DNA of 64,000 nucleotides. Source: CAIYZT01 sp947461435 (GTDB lineage Bacteria; Pseudomonadota; Alphaproteobacteria; Rhodobacterales; Rhodobacteraceae). The position numbers and the translations under genes are program-made. Location: contig OZ260083.1 of assembly GCA_965284435.1 (NCBI GenBank), forward strand, positions 372,001 through 436,000. The letters are read 5' to 3'. This document shows positions 25,439 through 34,153 of this stretch, piece by piece. The notes below the pieces were generated by a model. The model saw only the letters and a list, made by a program, of their open reading frames with translations, was not told where the DNA came from and made no database searches. Every line of letters begins with the position of its first letter. The first letter of the stretch is position 1.

Positions 25439-26283
25439 GCCTGCGCTTGAATTGCCGCCACGTCGGCAAGGCTATGGGGTTTGAAATCCGGCAAGATCGC
25501 GGCCAACGGCGCGGGGTCCATCCGATGCGGCAAGTCGTGCAAGTAGCGCATTTCCAACAGTTCGCGCGCCATTTCCCAAAACGGGCTGGCCAGCCGCATG
25601 ATCGCCCAAGGAAAGGCGGCAAAGCGCAAGCTGCGTCCTGATACTCGTTCCAGTTCCGCACGCAGTTGATCAAATGAAAACGCCAACCCGGCAAATGGCA
25701 CATCGGCAAAGCGTGGCAAGGTCAACCGACCCTCGGCCAACAGAACCGCTGCCCGCGCCATATCGGGCAGATAGGCATAGGTGCGCACCACATCGGGCGC
25801 GCCAAAGGGGATGATCTTTCCCTTGGCCAGATCCTTCAGACTGTACCTCATCCCCTGCGCTTGGCCGCCAGCATCCAGATAGTCGCCGCCCCGCAAGACG
25901 ATGACCGGCAAGCCGCTGGCGCGATATTCCCCCTCCATCGCCGCGCGCAACTTTCCCTTGCGGGTATGCGGGTCTTGCGGGGTGTCTGGCCCCCAAGGCC
26001 CCGGGGCACGCCCAAAATTGTAAACATTGCCCGGCACCAGAACCGTTGCGCCAGAGGCGCGGGCGGCCCCCAGAACCTGTGCGGTGATCTGCGGAATCAG
26101 CTGCGCCCAGTTGTGATAATTCGGTGGGTTCAACGCGTTGACAATCACATCGGCCCCCTGCGCCGCCGCCGTCATATCTGTCCCGCGCTGATAGCGCCGA
26201 ACCTCCCAACCCGCCCTTGCAAACGCCTGTGCCGCATGGCTGCCAAACAGCCCCGACGCCCCTGCAATCAAAACGACCGACAT
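25405..26283 (-). CDS. NAD(P)-dependent epimerase/dehydratase family (atypical SDR)
   Basis: A 292-aa Rossmann protein. MSVVLIAGASGLFGSHAAQAFARAGWEVRRYQRG gives the GxxGxxG nucleotide-binding loop; GNVYNFGRAPGPWGPDTPQDP resembles the active-site region of extended SDRs with Tyr in VYNFG. The substrate is unknown. The open frame continues to 27276 but that part is antisense to the LysR gene; the ATG at 26283 is the natural start and the first residues match the family. Divergent from the LysR-type regulator at 26377 (93-nt gap), which is its likely regulator. Confidence 0.85.
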   Translation of the reverse strand: MSVVLIAGASGLFGSHAAQAFARAGWEVRRYQRGTDMTAAAQGADVIVNALNPPNYHNWAQLIPQITAQVLGAARASGATVLVPGNVYNFGRAPGPWGPDTPQDPHTRKGKLRAAMEGEYRASGLPVIVLRGGDYLDAGGQAQGMRYSLKDLAKGKIIPFGAPDVVRTYAYLPDMARAAVLLAEGRLTLPRFADVPFAGLAFSFDQLRAELERVSGRSLRFAAFPWAIMRLASPFWEMARELLEMRYLHDLPHRMDPAPLAAILPDFKPHSLADVAAIQAQAYGLISTQTGR

Positions 26284-26376
26284 CTTTTGTCCTTTCCGCA
26301 ATTGACAGGATGAAGATAGCCCAAGCCATCTGCCAAAAAAATTGCCATAAACCGCAGATCTGATATTCATAAATGT

Positions 26377-27261
26377 ATGGATAATCTGGATTGGACCTTG
26401 ACTCGTTCCTTCTTGGCGGTCGCCGAGACCGGGTCTTTGTCTGCGGCCGCGCGCAACCTTGGGCTCAGCCAACCCACCCTCAGCCGTCATATACGGGATC
26501 TGGAAACGGCTTTGGGCCTGACGCTTTTCATGCGCCAGGCGCGGGGACTGTCGCCAACCGATGCGGCCGCACAGATTTTGCCCCATGTGCGCGCCATGCG
26601 CGACGCAGCGGCGCAGTTGGGCCTTGCCGCCGCAGGCCAGGACAGCGCGCTGACCGGCACCGTCCGCCTGACCGCCAGCCGAATTGTGGCCCATCACCTT
26701 TTGCCGCCCATGATCGCAGATCTGCGCCGCATCGCACCCCAGATCGACATTGAACTTGTCCCCACCGATGAAACGGAGAACCTTTTGTTTCGCGCGGCAG
26801 ACATTGCGCTGCGCATGTATCGCCCGACCCAGCTTGATCTGATCGCGCGCCATCTGTGCGACACACAGATGGGTCTTTACGCCTCCAACGCCTATATCGC
26901 CGAAAAGGGTGCGCCCAGCAGCATGGCTGATCTTCAGCGCCACCACTTTGTCGGCCTTGATAAATCCGACCTCATGCTGCGCTACATGCACCGCCTTGGT
27001 TTTGCGGCCAGCCGGGGCGATTTTCCGGTGCGATGCGATGACCAGATCGTTTATTGGAATTTGGTGCGGGCGGGTCTGGGCATTGGCGGAATGCAATGCA
27101 TCATCGCAGATGCCGACCCCACCGTTGCCCGAATTGCGCCCTTCGTTCCCCTCCCGCCCCTTCCCATCTGGATCACCGCCCATCAGGCCCTGCGCAACAC
27201 CCCGCGCATTCGGCGGGTCTTTGATCACCTGACAACCGCCTTTCGCGCCCTCAAACCTTGA
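26377..27261 (+). CDS. LysR family transcriptional regulator
   Basis: A 294-aa LTTR. The N-terminal winged helix (WTLTRSFLAVAETGSLSAAARNLGLSQPTLSRHIRDLETALGLTLF, residues 5-49) is textbook LysR; the rest is the periplasmic-binding-protein-like effector domain. It is divergent from an SDR-type reductase gene, an arrangement that usually means the regulator controls that neighbour and itself. No clear ribosome site is seen before the ATG. Effector unknown. Confidence 0.92.
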   Translation: MDNLDWTLTRSFLAVAETGSLSAAARNLGLSQPTLSRHIRDLETALGLTLFMRQARGLSPTDAAAQILPHVRAMRDAAAQLGLAAAGQDSALTGTVRLTASRIVAHHLLPPMIADLRRIAPQIDIELVPTDETENLLFRAADIALRMYRPTQLDLIARHLCDTQMGLYASNAYIAEKGAPSSMADLQRHHFVGLDKSDLMLRYMHRLGFAASRGDFPVRCDDQIVYWNLVRAGLGIGGMQCIIADADPTVARIAPFVPLPPLPIWITAHQALRNTPRIRRVFDHLTTAFRALKP

Positions 27262-27316
27262 CCGCGCCGCGCCCATTGGCTAGGCCCCTGCCAACCTTTC
27301 CTGCATGAGGCGCCCC

Positions 27317-28423
27317 ATGGCCAATCCCTCTCTCCTTATTCTTGCCGGCGACGGCATCGGTCCAGAAGTCATGGCCGAAGTGAAAAAGATCATCCGCTGG
27401 TTCGATGCAAAGCGCGGCATCACCTTCGATGTGTCCGAAGATCTTGTTGGCGGCTGCGCCTATGATGCGCATGGCACCCCGCTGACAGACGCCACCATGG
27501 CCAAGGCACAGTCGGTCGACGCCGTTCTTCTGGGGGCGGTGGGCGGCCCAAAATACGACAAGCTGGATTTTTCCGTCAAGCCGGAACGCGGCCTGTTGCG
27601 CCTGCGCAAGGAAATGGATCTGTTTTCCAACCTGCGCCCGGCCCAGTGCTTTGATGCTTTGGCAGATTTCTCCAGCCTCAAGAAAGAGGTTGTGGCCGGC
27701 CTCGACATCGTCATCGTGCGCGAACTCACCTCGGGCGTCTATTTCGGAGAGCCGCGCGGCATCTTCACCGAAGGCAACGAACGTGTGGGCATCAACACCC
27801 AGCGCTACACCGAAAGCGAGATTGCCCGCGTGGCCCGCTCGGCCTTCGAACTGGCCCGCAAGCGCAACAACAAGGTCTGTTCGATGGAGAAGGCCAATGT
27901 GATGGAATCCGGCATCCTGTGGCGCGAAGTCGTTCAGGAAATCCACGACAAGGAATACCCCGATGTCGAACTGTCGCATATGTACGCCGATGCTGGCGCA
28001 ATGCAGCTGTGCCGTTGGCCCAAACAGTTTGACGTGATCGTAACGGACAATCTGTTTGGCGATCTTCTGTCCGATATGGCCGCCATGCTGACAGGCTCGC
28101 TCGGCATGTTGCCCTCGGCGTCCCTTGGCCTGCCAATGTCCAATGGCCGCCCCAAGGCCCTGTATGAACCCGTCCACGGATCGGCCCCCGATATCGCAGG
28201 CCAAGGCAAGGCCAACCCAATCGCCTGCATCCTGTCCTTCGCAATGGCGCTGCGCTACAGCTTCAATCTGGGCGATGATGCAACCCGCGTGGAAACCGCC
28301 GTTGAAAAGGTATTGGCAGACGGCGTTCGCACAGCTGATCTGATGGGCCCTGCGGGCGGCACCCCCGTCACCACCTCTCAGATGGGCGATGCCGTGATCG
28401 CCGCGCTGGATGCCAGTCTTTAA
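27317..28423 (+). CDS. leuB: 3-isopropylmalate dehydrogenase
   Basis: A 368-aa dehydrogenase oxidising and decarboxylating 3-isopropylmalate. ILAGDGIGPEVMAEV opens the family; ELTSGVYFGEPRG, the YTESEIARVARSAFELAR block, MYADAGAMQL, and DNLFGDLLSDMAAMLTGSLGMLPSASLG hold the substrate and NAD sites. GAGG 6 nt before the ATG at 27317 makes it a better start than the ATG at 27305. It lies about 4 kb from leuCD, with a membrane protein, EEP, SDR and LysR gene between. Confidence 0.96.
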   Translation: MANPSLLILAGDGIGPEVMAEVKKIIRWFDAKRGITFDVSEDLVGGCAYDAHGTPLTDATMAKAQSVDAVLLGAVGGPKYDKLDFSVKPERGLLRLRKEMDLFSNLRPAQCFDALADFSSLKKEVVAGLDIVIVRELTSGVYFGEPRGIFTEGNERVGINTQRYTESEIARVARSAFELARKRNNKVCSMEKANVMESGILWREVVQEIHDKEYPDVELSHMYADAGAMQLCRWPKQFDVIVTDNLFGDLLSDMAAMLTGSLGMLPSASLGLPMSNGRPKALYEPVHGSAPDIAGQGKANPIACILSFAMALRYSFNLGDDATRVETAVEKVLADGVRTADLMGPAGGTPVTTSQMGDAVIAALDASL

Positions 28424-28430
28424 CAGTTTC

Positions 28431-28463
28431 GGGCAGGGCGCACCCTTGCGGTGATCCCTGCCC
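28431..28463 (+). terminator. Hairpin after leuB, possible terminator
   Basis: GGGCAGGG (28431-28438) is the reverse complement of CCCTGCCC (28456-28463), an 8-bp stem with a 17-nt loop, starting 8 nt after the leuB stop. There is no T-run, so termination would be inefficient or factor-dependent. Confidence 0.4.
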
Positions 28464-28541
28464 AGCGCCCTGCCACAGGGCCGCATCACCCCCCGGGGAT
28501 GACAGCCAAATCCTTGGCCCAGCCCAGGGTTTTCGACTAAA

Positions 28542-28577
28542 TATAGCGGATTATAGCCAGAAAACGGCAAATTATAG
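28542..28577. promoter_or_regulatory. Phased TATAG repeats upstream of the DMT array (candidate operator)
   Basis: TATAG occurs at 28542-28546, 28552-28556 and 28573-28577, spaced 10 and 21 bp, so all lie on one DNA face. On the minus strand two of them read CTATAAT preceded by TGGA or TGGC, a tandem direct repeat with a 21-bp period reminiscent of the direct-repeat boxes of MocR-type regulators. The site ends about 47 nt before the first transporter ATG. No MocR gene is in the window; regulator identity is inference. Confidence 0.4.
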
Positions 28578-28624
28578 TCCAGTTCAGACTAGCCGGATGG
28601 CTCTGCCTCTGCCAAAACACCTGA

Positions 28625-29488
28625 ATGACACGCCCCCAGAATACCCTTGCCGGCGCCTTCTTTGGCCTAGGAGCCTTCGGGCTGTATTCTTGCTATGATA
28701 TCTCCGTCAAATTTCTTGGCGGCGGCTACAGCGCGTTCCAGATCATCTTCTTTGCCGGGCTTGCCGCACTGCCCTTGGTGATGCTTTTCGCCATCATTGA
28801 CAAGGATCAAGGAAGCCTGCGCCCCAATCAGCCGCGTCTTTTGGCCCTGCGGGTTGCCATCGTCGCCTTTAACGGAATCATCGGCCCCTATGCCTTTGCC
28901 AATCTTCCGCTGGCCCAATGCTACGCGATCTTCTTCACCATGCCGATTTTCATCACGCTGCTGGCTGTTCCCATGCTGGGCGAAAAGATTGACCTCGTGC
29001 GCGGCACCGCCGTCATTCTGGGCCTTGTCGGGGTGATCATCGCCTTGGATCCCGGCACGACCGCCTTTGAAATTGCCCATCTGGCAGCCATCGCCGGGTC
29101 CGCCTCGGGGGCGCTCAACTATGTTTTGCTGCGCAAGACCGGGGGCAGCGAACGCACCGTCGTCCTGATGATCTATCCCATGCTGGCCCAACAGATCATC
29201 CTGTGCCTGATCCTGCCTTTCGTCTATCGCCCCATGCCTTTTGCGGATCTTGCGGTGACGGCCCTGATGGGGGTCACCCTTGTTGGGGGGTCCATCCTGA
29301 TCATCGCAGCTTATCGTGCGGCGCGCGCCATCGTCGTCGCGCCGATGCAGTTTTCGCAAGTTATCTGGGGGTCCATCATGGGTGCCATCCTGTTTCATGA
29401 AAAGATGTCGGCGGCCACCGCTGTCGGAACGGCGCTGATCATCGCCTCGGGCCTTGTCATCGTGACACGGCCGGAAAAATCCAGATGA
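28625..29488 (+). CDS. DMT superfamily (EamA) transporter, copy 1 of 3
   Basis: A 287-aa inner-membrane protein with about ten hydrophobic segments forming two EamA repeats. The N-terminal GAFFGLGAFGLYSCYDISVKFLGGGYSAFQ, the central GEKIDLVRGTAVILGLVGVIIALDPG and the C-terminal APMQFSQVIWGSIMGAILFHEK are the recurring blocks also found in the next two genes. EamA carriers export or import metabolites such as amino acids or nucleosides; this one's substrate is unknown. Its stop overlaps the start of copy 2 by 4 nt (ATGA), so translation is coupled. Confidence 0.9.
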   Translation: MTRPQNTLAGAFFGLGAFGLYSCYDISVKFLGGGYSAFQIIFFAGLAALPLVMLFAIIDKDQGSLRPNQPRLLALRVAIVAFNGIIGPYAFANLPLAQCYAIFFTMPIFITLLAVPMLGEKIDLVRGTAVILGLVGVIIALDPGTTAFEIAHLAAIAGSASGALNYVLLRKTGGSERTVVLMIYPMLAQQIILCLILPFVYRPMPFADLAVTALMGVTLVGGSILIIAAYRAARAIVVAPMQFSQVIWGSIMGAILFHEKMSAATAVGTALIIASGLVIVTRPEKSR

Positions 29489-30351
29489 TCCGCAACCCTT
29501 CGGTTCAAGGCGCGCTGTTAGGCCTGTGCAGCTTTGGCCTGTATGCCCTTAGCGATGTGACAATCAAGTTCATGGGCCAAGGCCTCATGGCGGTGCAGAT
29601 CATCTTTACCGCCGCGCTGTGCAGCCTGCCGTTCATCCTGCTTCAGGCCGCCACTTCTGCGGGCGGCTTTTCCATGCGGCCTGTCTTGCTGAAATGGACG
29701 GTCGTGCGCATTGGTCTGACCGTCGTGAATTCGGTGATTGTCAGCTACACCTTCACAAAACTGCCGATCGCACAGGCCTATGCCATTTTCTTTTGCATGC
29801 CGCTGATGATCACGGTTCTGGCCGTCCCCCTGCTCGGCGAAAGGCTGGATCTGGCCCGTGTCCTGGCCGTCGTCGTCGGATTTTCCGGCGTTCTGATTGC
29901 GCTGCGCCCCGGCTCGATCCCGCTGCAACTGGCACATCTGACGGCGATCATGGGCGCAACGCTGGGCGCGCTCAACTCGCTTTTGTTGCGCAAGATCGGC
30001 AACAAGGAACGGCCCTCGGTGATCCTTCTTTGGCCGGCTTTGGCGCAGGTTCTGATCCTGGCGATCTTTTTGCCATGGGTGTGGCAACCCATGGGCCTTT
30101 TCGCCTGGTCCTTGGCCCTTTTGATCGGCGTTTTGTCAACCTGCGGCGGAATCTTGATCATCGCCGCCTATTCGCGCGCACCGGCCATCGTTGTTGCGCC
30201 CATGCAATACAGCCAGATCCTGTGGGGGTCCCTCTGTGCGGCGCTGATCTTTGGCGAAAAGATGGACGCCTTGATGGTTTTGGGCATTGGGGTGATCATT
30301 GGCGCAGGTCTGTACCTGCTGTGGAAATCCGGTCAGCCCCTTCCTTCGTGA
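29485..30351 (+). CDS. DMT superfamily (EamA) transporter, copy 2 of 3
   Basis: A 288-aa paralogue of its neighbours with the same blocks: GLCSFGLYALSDVTIKFMGQGLMAVQ, GERLDLARVLAVVVGFSGVLIALRPG and APMQYSQILWGSLCAALIFGEK. About ten membrane segments. It begins inside the stop of copy 1 and is followed 103 nt later by copy 3, so the three may form one transcript. The alignment with copies 1 and 3 runs the whole length, pointing to tandem duplication. Confidence 0.9.
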   Translation: MIRNPSVQGALLGLCSFGLYALSDVTIKFMGQGLMAVQIIFTAALCSLPFILLQAATSAGGFSMRPVLLKWTVVRIGLTVVNSVIVSYTFTKLPIAQAYAIFFCMPLMITVLAVPLLGERLDLARVLAVVVGFSGVLIALRPGSIPLQLAHLTAIMGATLGALNSLLLRKIGNKERPSVILLWPALAQVLILAIFLPWVWQPMGLFAWSLALLIGVLSTCGGILIIAAYSRAPAIVVAPMQYSQILWGSLCAALIFGEKMDALMVLGIGVIIGAGLYLLWKSGQPLPS

Positions 30352-30454
30352 CGATTGGGTAAAAACGCGTGCCGCCCCCTTGAAGTTTGCGGCCACACGC
30401 GCGATTTCGAAGATTAGGTCCGGGCGCGCCCGGAAAAGCCATTGGATCAGACAT

Positions 30455-31438
30455 ATGCCCCCCCAATCCAACCTGACCGGCGCCCTGCTGTCCCTTGCGG
30501 CCTTTGGCATTTACGCCACCAATGACGTGATGGTGAAATACCTCGGGGCAAGCTACAGCCCGTTTCAGACCATCTTCTTCTCTGTCATGTTCGGCTTCCC
30601 CATCGTGCTTTTGATGCTGATCGGCGACAGAACCGATGGCAACCTGATCCCCCGGCATCCAATCTCCACCGTGGCACGCGCCCTTATGACCGTGTTGAAC
30701 GCGCTTTGCGGCTTTTACGCCTTCTCGGTCCTGCCCCTGGCCGAGGCTTACCCGATCTTCTTCGCATCCCCGATCCTGATCACCCTGATCGCCATTCCCC
30801 TTTTGGGCGAAAAGGTCGGTCTGCACCGCGGCATTGCCGTGGCCGTCGGGTTGATCGGCGTGATCATCGTGGTGCGTCCGGGCAACGCCAGCTTTGGCTT
30901 GGGCCATCTTGCGGCCATCGGGGCCGCCGTTCTGGGGGCCTTCAACTCGGTTCTGGTGCGCAAAACCGGCAATTCCGAACGATCGGTCGTCATCATGCTT
31001 TATCCCATGATGGCGAACCTGATCGTCACCGCCATTGCCTTGCCCTTTGTCTATGAACCCATGCCGGTCACACATCTTGGCCTTTTGGGCCTGATGTCTG
31101 TCTTGGGCTTCATTGCGGGCCTTTTGGGCATAGCCGCCTATCGCCGGGCCCCCGCCGTCATCGTGGCCCCCATGCAGTATTCGCAAATCGTCTGGGCTAC
31201 GATCTTTGGAACCCTGATTTTCAACGAAACGCACGATACGATCACGATCGTCGGCACAACAATCATCATTGCTTCTGGTCTGTATATCGTCCTGCGCGAA
31301 GGAACGCCCAGCGTGTCCAAGAACCGCCCCGTTCTGGAAACCCGCTCCCGCCTTGACATGGGTCTGATGCCACGGCTGACCTCATGGTCAAAGCTGTTTG
31401 ACCGCCGCACCAAGCCAGAGCCGAGCGAGCTGTCATGA
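30455..31438 (+). CDS. DMT superfamily (EamA) transporter, copy 3 of 3
   Basis: A 327-aa paralogue. MPPQSNLTGALLSLAAFGIYATNDVMVKY at 30455 aligns with the starts of copies 1 and 2, so this ATG is preferred over the open frame back to 30299, which overlaps copy 2. GEKVGLHRGIAVAVGLIGVIIVVRPG and APMQYSQIVWATIFGTLIFNE follow. It carries an extra hydrophilic tail of about 40 residues rich in Arg and Pro at the C-terminus that the other two lack. tRNA-Pro begins 59 nt after its stop. Confidence 0.9.
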   Translation: MPPQSNLTGALLSLAAFGIYATNDVMVKYLGASYSPFQTIFFSVMFGFPIVLLMLIGDRTDGNLIPRHPISTVARALMTVLNALCGFYAFSVLPLAEAYPIFFASPILITLIAIPLLGEKVGLHRGIAVAVGLIGVIIVVRPGNASFGLGHLAAIGAAVLGAFNSVLVRKTGNSERSVVIMLYPMMANLIVTAIALPFVYEPMPVTHLGLLGLMSVLGFIAGLLGIAAYRRAPAVIVAPMQYSQIVWATIFGTLIFNETHDTITIVGTTIIIASGLYIVLREGTPSVSKNRPVLETRSRLDMGLMPRLTSWSKLFDRRTKPEPSELS

Positions 31439-31497
31439 ATTCCAGCGGCGATGCTCTTGCAAAAGCGCCTCAGTCGCGGTAACCCCCCGCCCACGGT

Positions 31498-31574
31498 CGG
31501 AGTGTAGCGCAGCCTGGTAGCGCACCTGCTTCGGGAGCAGGGGGTCGGAGGTTCGAATCCTCTCACTCCGACCA
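31498..31574 (+). tRNA. tRNA-Pro (anticodon CGG)
   Basis: A 77-nt cloverleaf including encoded CCA. The acceptor arms CGGAGTG (31498-31504) and CACTCCG (31564-31570) pair perfectly; the D arm is GCGC..GCGC; the anticodon stem CCTGC/GCAGG encloses the loop TTCGGGA, giving anticodon CGG for codon CCG; the T arm GGAGG-TTCGAAT-CCTCT is standard. No integrase or repeated 3' end was seen beside it. Confidence 0.97.
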
Positions 31575-31620
31575 ATTTCCCTTCATATGGCCACTGTCTT
31601 GCGCCGTCTGGGGCGTTTTG

Positions 31621-32520
31621 TCAGCGTCCAGCCCATGCCTTGGCAATGTAATTGGCCGTCATCAAATCCAGATGCGCGCCGCCGCCATTCTTGGCGATGG
31701 TAATCTCGTCTGACGTGCGGCGCACAAACTGCGCCGGATCATCATAGTAATCTGCCACGATGTCCGCCTCGGTGATTGCACCAGATGCGATCGGGTCCAT
31801 GATCTCTCCGATATGATGCACGGTTGTGGCCCGCGCATCCACGAATAGCCGCGCCCGCTGCATGGCGGCGTCGTCCACTTCGCGCATGCTGGGCTTGTAC
31901 GCCCCGATCAAATCCAGATGCTGACCGGGCTGCAACCACTCACCCTTGATCAGCGGCTGCGACGCCATGGTTGCCGTGCAGATCACATCTGCCGCCCGTA
32001 CTGCCGTCTCCAGATCCTCCGCCACGGCCCTTCCCATGGCCACGGCGCTGTCCCGGCTGCGGCTCCACACGGTAAATTCGGCCTCTGGCCAAAGGCTGGA
32101 ATAGGCTTCGATCATGGATTTTGCCACGGTCCCGGCCCCCACCAACAAGAACCGCCGAGAATCCTTGCGCGCCAAACGGCTGGCCGCCAAAAGCGAATCC
32201 CCCGCCGTCTTCCACTTGGTCACCAGATGGAAATCAACCAGCGCCGTCAATTCGCCGGTCACATCATCATATAAGGTCACAGCGCCATTGACGGTGGGCT
32301 TGCCGCGCGCGGCATTGCCCGGCACCACCGTCGCCACCTTCACCAGCGCGCCCAAACCATCAATCCATGTGGCCCGGTCCAGAATCGTATCGGCCCCGCG
32401 ATAGACGAACAGATCCTTGATATCGGGCTTTGGCAATCGGTGCCCCGCCTCAAGCGCCGCCAAAAGCCCGGCCCATGACAGCAGTCTCTCGGCCTCACCC
32501 GGCACAATCTGCACTGTCAT
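31621..32520 (-). CDS. Ornithine cyclodeaminase/mu-crystallin family protein
   Basis: A 299-aa protein with the family Rossmann loop FLLVGAGTVAKSMIEAY (about residues 120-136), the N-terminal KVATVVPGNAARGKPTVNG substrate region and the motif HLDLIGAYKPSMREVDD. Members include ornithine cyclodeaminase, alanine dehydrogenase and delta-1-pyrroline-2-carboxylate reductase, so the exact reaction is open. The ATG at 32520 overlaps the upstream HAD gene stop (ATGA); the longer frame to 32607 lies inside that gene. Likely co-translated with the HAD phosphatase. Confidence 0.87.
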   Translation of the reverse strand: MTVQIVPGEAERLLSWAGLLAALEAGHRLPKPDIKDLFVYRGADTILDRATWIDGLGALVKVATVVPGNAARGKPTVNGAVTLYDDVTGELTALVDFHLVTKWKTAGDSLLAASRLARKDSRRFLLVGAGTVAKSMIEAYSSLWPEAEFTVWSRSRDSAVAMGRAVAEDLETAVRAADVICTATMASQPLIKGEWLQPGQHLDLIGAYKPSMREVDDAAMQRARLFVDARATTVHHIGEIMDPIASGAITEADIVADYYDDPAQFVRRTSDEITIAKNGGGAHLDLMTANYIAKAWAGR

Positions 32521-33149
32521 AATCCTGCTTCTCCCTTGCTTAACAATCCTTCGGCAACAAGGCGCTGTGCCCATCCTTGCCAGGATTCGAATTGATGCGT
32601 CCGCCACCCCCGCCGCGCGGCAGCCACGATGTTGTCCGGCCGATCATCGGCAAACAGCAGCCGCTCGGGCGCGATCCCGCAATCTTGTTCCACCATCTCG
32701 TAAATCCGGGGGTCGGGTTTGATCACCCCCATCACTCCGGACACATAGGTTCGGTCGAAATCCAGCAGAAAATCCATTTTCGGCAACGCCTCTTCCCAGG
32801 AATAGCGCCCAAAATTCGTCAGCGCAAAGACCGGAACCCCCTTGGCCCGCAGCGCCCTTTGCAACGCAATGGATCCCTCTATTCGGGGGCTGGCCAATTC
32901 AATCCAGCGGTCGTACCACAACCGGATCTCTGGGGCCCAACTGGGGTGCCTTAGCGCCCAATCATAAATCGTTTCGCGAAACAGCGCCCCGGCATCCACC
33001 AGATCATTCATGCCGTGCAGATCCACCGCGTCAAACAGCGCCGCCCGCCGCTGAGGGCCGATCACCCGGTCGTAAAAGGCTTCGGGCTGCCACCGCGTCA
33101 GCACATTGCCTATGTCAAATATCACCGCTTGGGGCTGCAACATCCACAT
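32517..33149 (-). CDS. HAD-superfamily hydrolase (YihX-like phosphatase)
   Basis: A 210-aa haloacid-dehalogenase-like hydrolase. Motif I is VIFDIGNVLTRW; the second Asp of the canonical DxD is replaced by Gly, as in YihX-type sugar phosphatases (FDLGNV). Motif II is ALTNFG, motif III the Lys in GVIKPDPRIYE, and motif IV LLFADDRPDN. It overlaps both neighbours: 35 nt with the DMT gene upstream and 4 nt with the cyclodeaminase-like gene downstream, so the three probably form one operon. Substrate unknown. Confidence 0.88.
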   Translation of the reverse strand: MWMLQPQAVIFDIGNVLTRWQPEAFYDRVIGPQRRAALFDAVDLHGMNDLVDAGALFRETIYDWALRHPSWAPEIRLWYDRWIELASPRIEGSIALQRALRAKGVPVFALTNFGRYSWEEALPKMDFLLDFDRTYVSGVMGVIKPDPRIYEMVEQDCGIAPERLLFADDRPDNIVAAARRGWRTHQFESWQGWAQRLVAEGLLSKGEAGL

Positions 33150-34077
33150 CCTTCTTGCGAACCGTCTCTCTCCACAGCGTATACAAACCCGCCCCGCAGA
33201 TCAGCGCAATCCCCGCCCAAGCCGTATGATCGGGAAAGGTGCCAAAGACGACTGCCCCCCAGAAAATCGCCATGGGCATGCCGACATATTCGAAGGGGGC
33301 CACAAGGGCCGCTTCGGTGGTGCGGTAGGCTTGTGACATCATCAACCCCCCCACGCCCACCGCCACCCCTGTCGCCGCAAAGGCCCAAAGATCGCCCAAA
33401 GGCGGCATATGCCAAGGGCGGAACAAAAACTCCCATGTGCTGCCCGGTGCCTGCGCCAAATGCCCATCGCCCACCAACAGCCCGAACAGGCTGCTGACCA
33501 CGATAAACCCGCATTGCACATAAAAGTTCAGCGCCATCGCACTTTCGGTATCGCGCATCCGACGTGTCATCATATGGCTGGAGGCATAGCAAAATGCTGA
33601 AATCAGAACCAGAATTGCGGCCGGTTGAATAACCCCGGCGCCGGGACGTGTCATGATCAAGACGCCCGCCATCCCCACACCAACGGCCGCCCAGCGGCGC
33701 GGACCAACCTGTTCTTTCAACACCGCCGCACTCATCAGCGTTACGAACAGCGGCGCGACAAACGCCGTGGCCACCGCATCGGCCAGCGGCATCAGCGACA
33801 GGCCCACGAAATAAGTGATGTTCGACACCATCACGATACTGACCCGCAGCAAATGTGCCCCGCGCCGCCGTGTGCGCAACTGCTGCAACCCTGCCCCGGA
33901 ATACCACGATACGCCCAGAACCAGCGCCATCCCGATCACAGCCCGCAACAAGATCACCTGATGCAGCGCATAATCGCCCGACAGCGCCTTGATCGCCAGA
34001 TCATTCATCGACAGCACAACCGCCCCGCCAATGGCCAGCAAGATGCCCGTCCGGTTCGATTTTGCCTCGGTGTTCAT
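33115..34077 (-). CDS. DMT superfamily (EamA/RhaT) transporter
   Basis: A 320-aa carrier with about ten membrane segments and two EamA repeats (GILLAIGGAVVLSMNDLAIKAL at the start, APFEYVGMPMAIFWGAVVFG near the end). It is the fourth DMT gene in 5.5 kb but is on the opposite strand and is more distant from the tandem three. The ATG at 34077 is the first codon of a conserved start. Its 3' end overlaps the HAD gene. Substrate unknown. Confidence 0.87.
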   Translation of the reverse strand: MNTEAKSNRTGILLAIGGAVVLSMNDLAIKALSGDYALHQVILLRAVIGMALVLGVSWYSGAGLQQLRTRRRGAHLLRVSIVMVSNITYFVGLSLMPLADAVATAFVAPLFVTLMSAAVLKEQVGPRRWAAVGVGMAGVLIMTRPGAGVIQPAAILVLISAFCYASSHMMTRRMRDTESAMALNFYVQCGFIVVSSLFGLLVGDGHLAQAPGSTWEFLFRPWHMPPLGDLWAFAATGVAVGVGGLMMSQAYRTTEAALVAPFEYVGMPMAIFWGAVVFGTFPDHTAWAGIALICGAGLYTLWRETVRKKDVDVAAPSGDI

Positions 34078-34153
34078 GCAACTATCTGACGGCGGGCTGC
34101 GCCTTGTTTCTGTTCTGACTGCGACATTTGAAGGGTAGGACAGCCGCCAGCCG

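Noticed and set aside
26284..27276. N-terminal extension of the SDR gene across the LysR gene
   Set aside because: Only the part from 26283 matches the SDR family; the rest is antisense to a standard LysR regulator.
31498..31620. tRNA-Pro as an integration site of a mobile element
   Set aside because: No integrase and no repeat of the tRNA 3' end was seen nearby.
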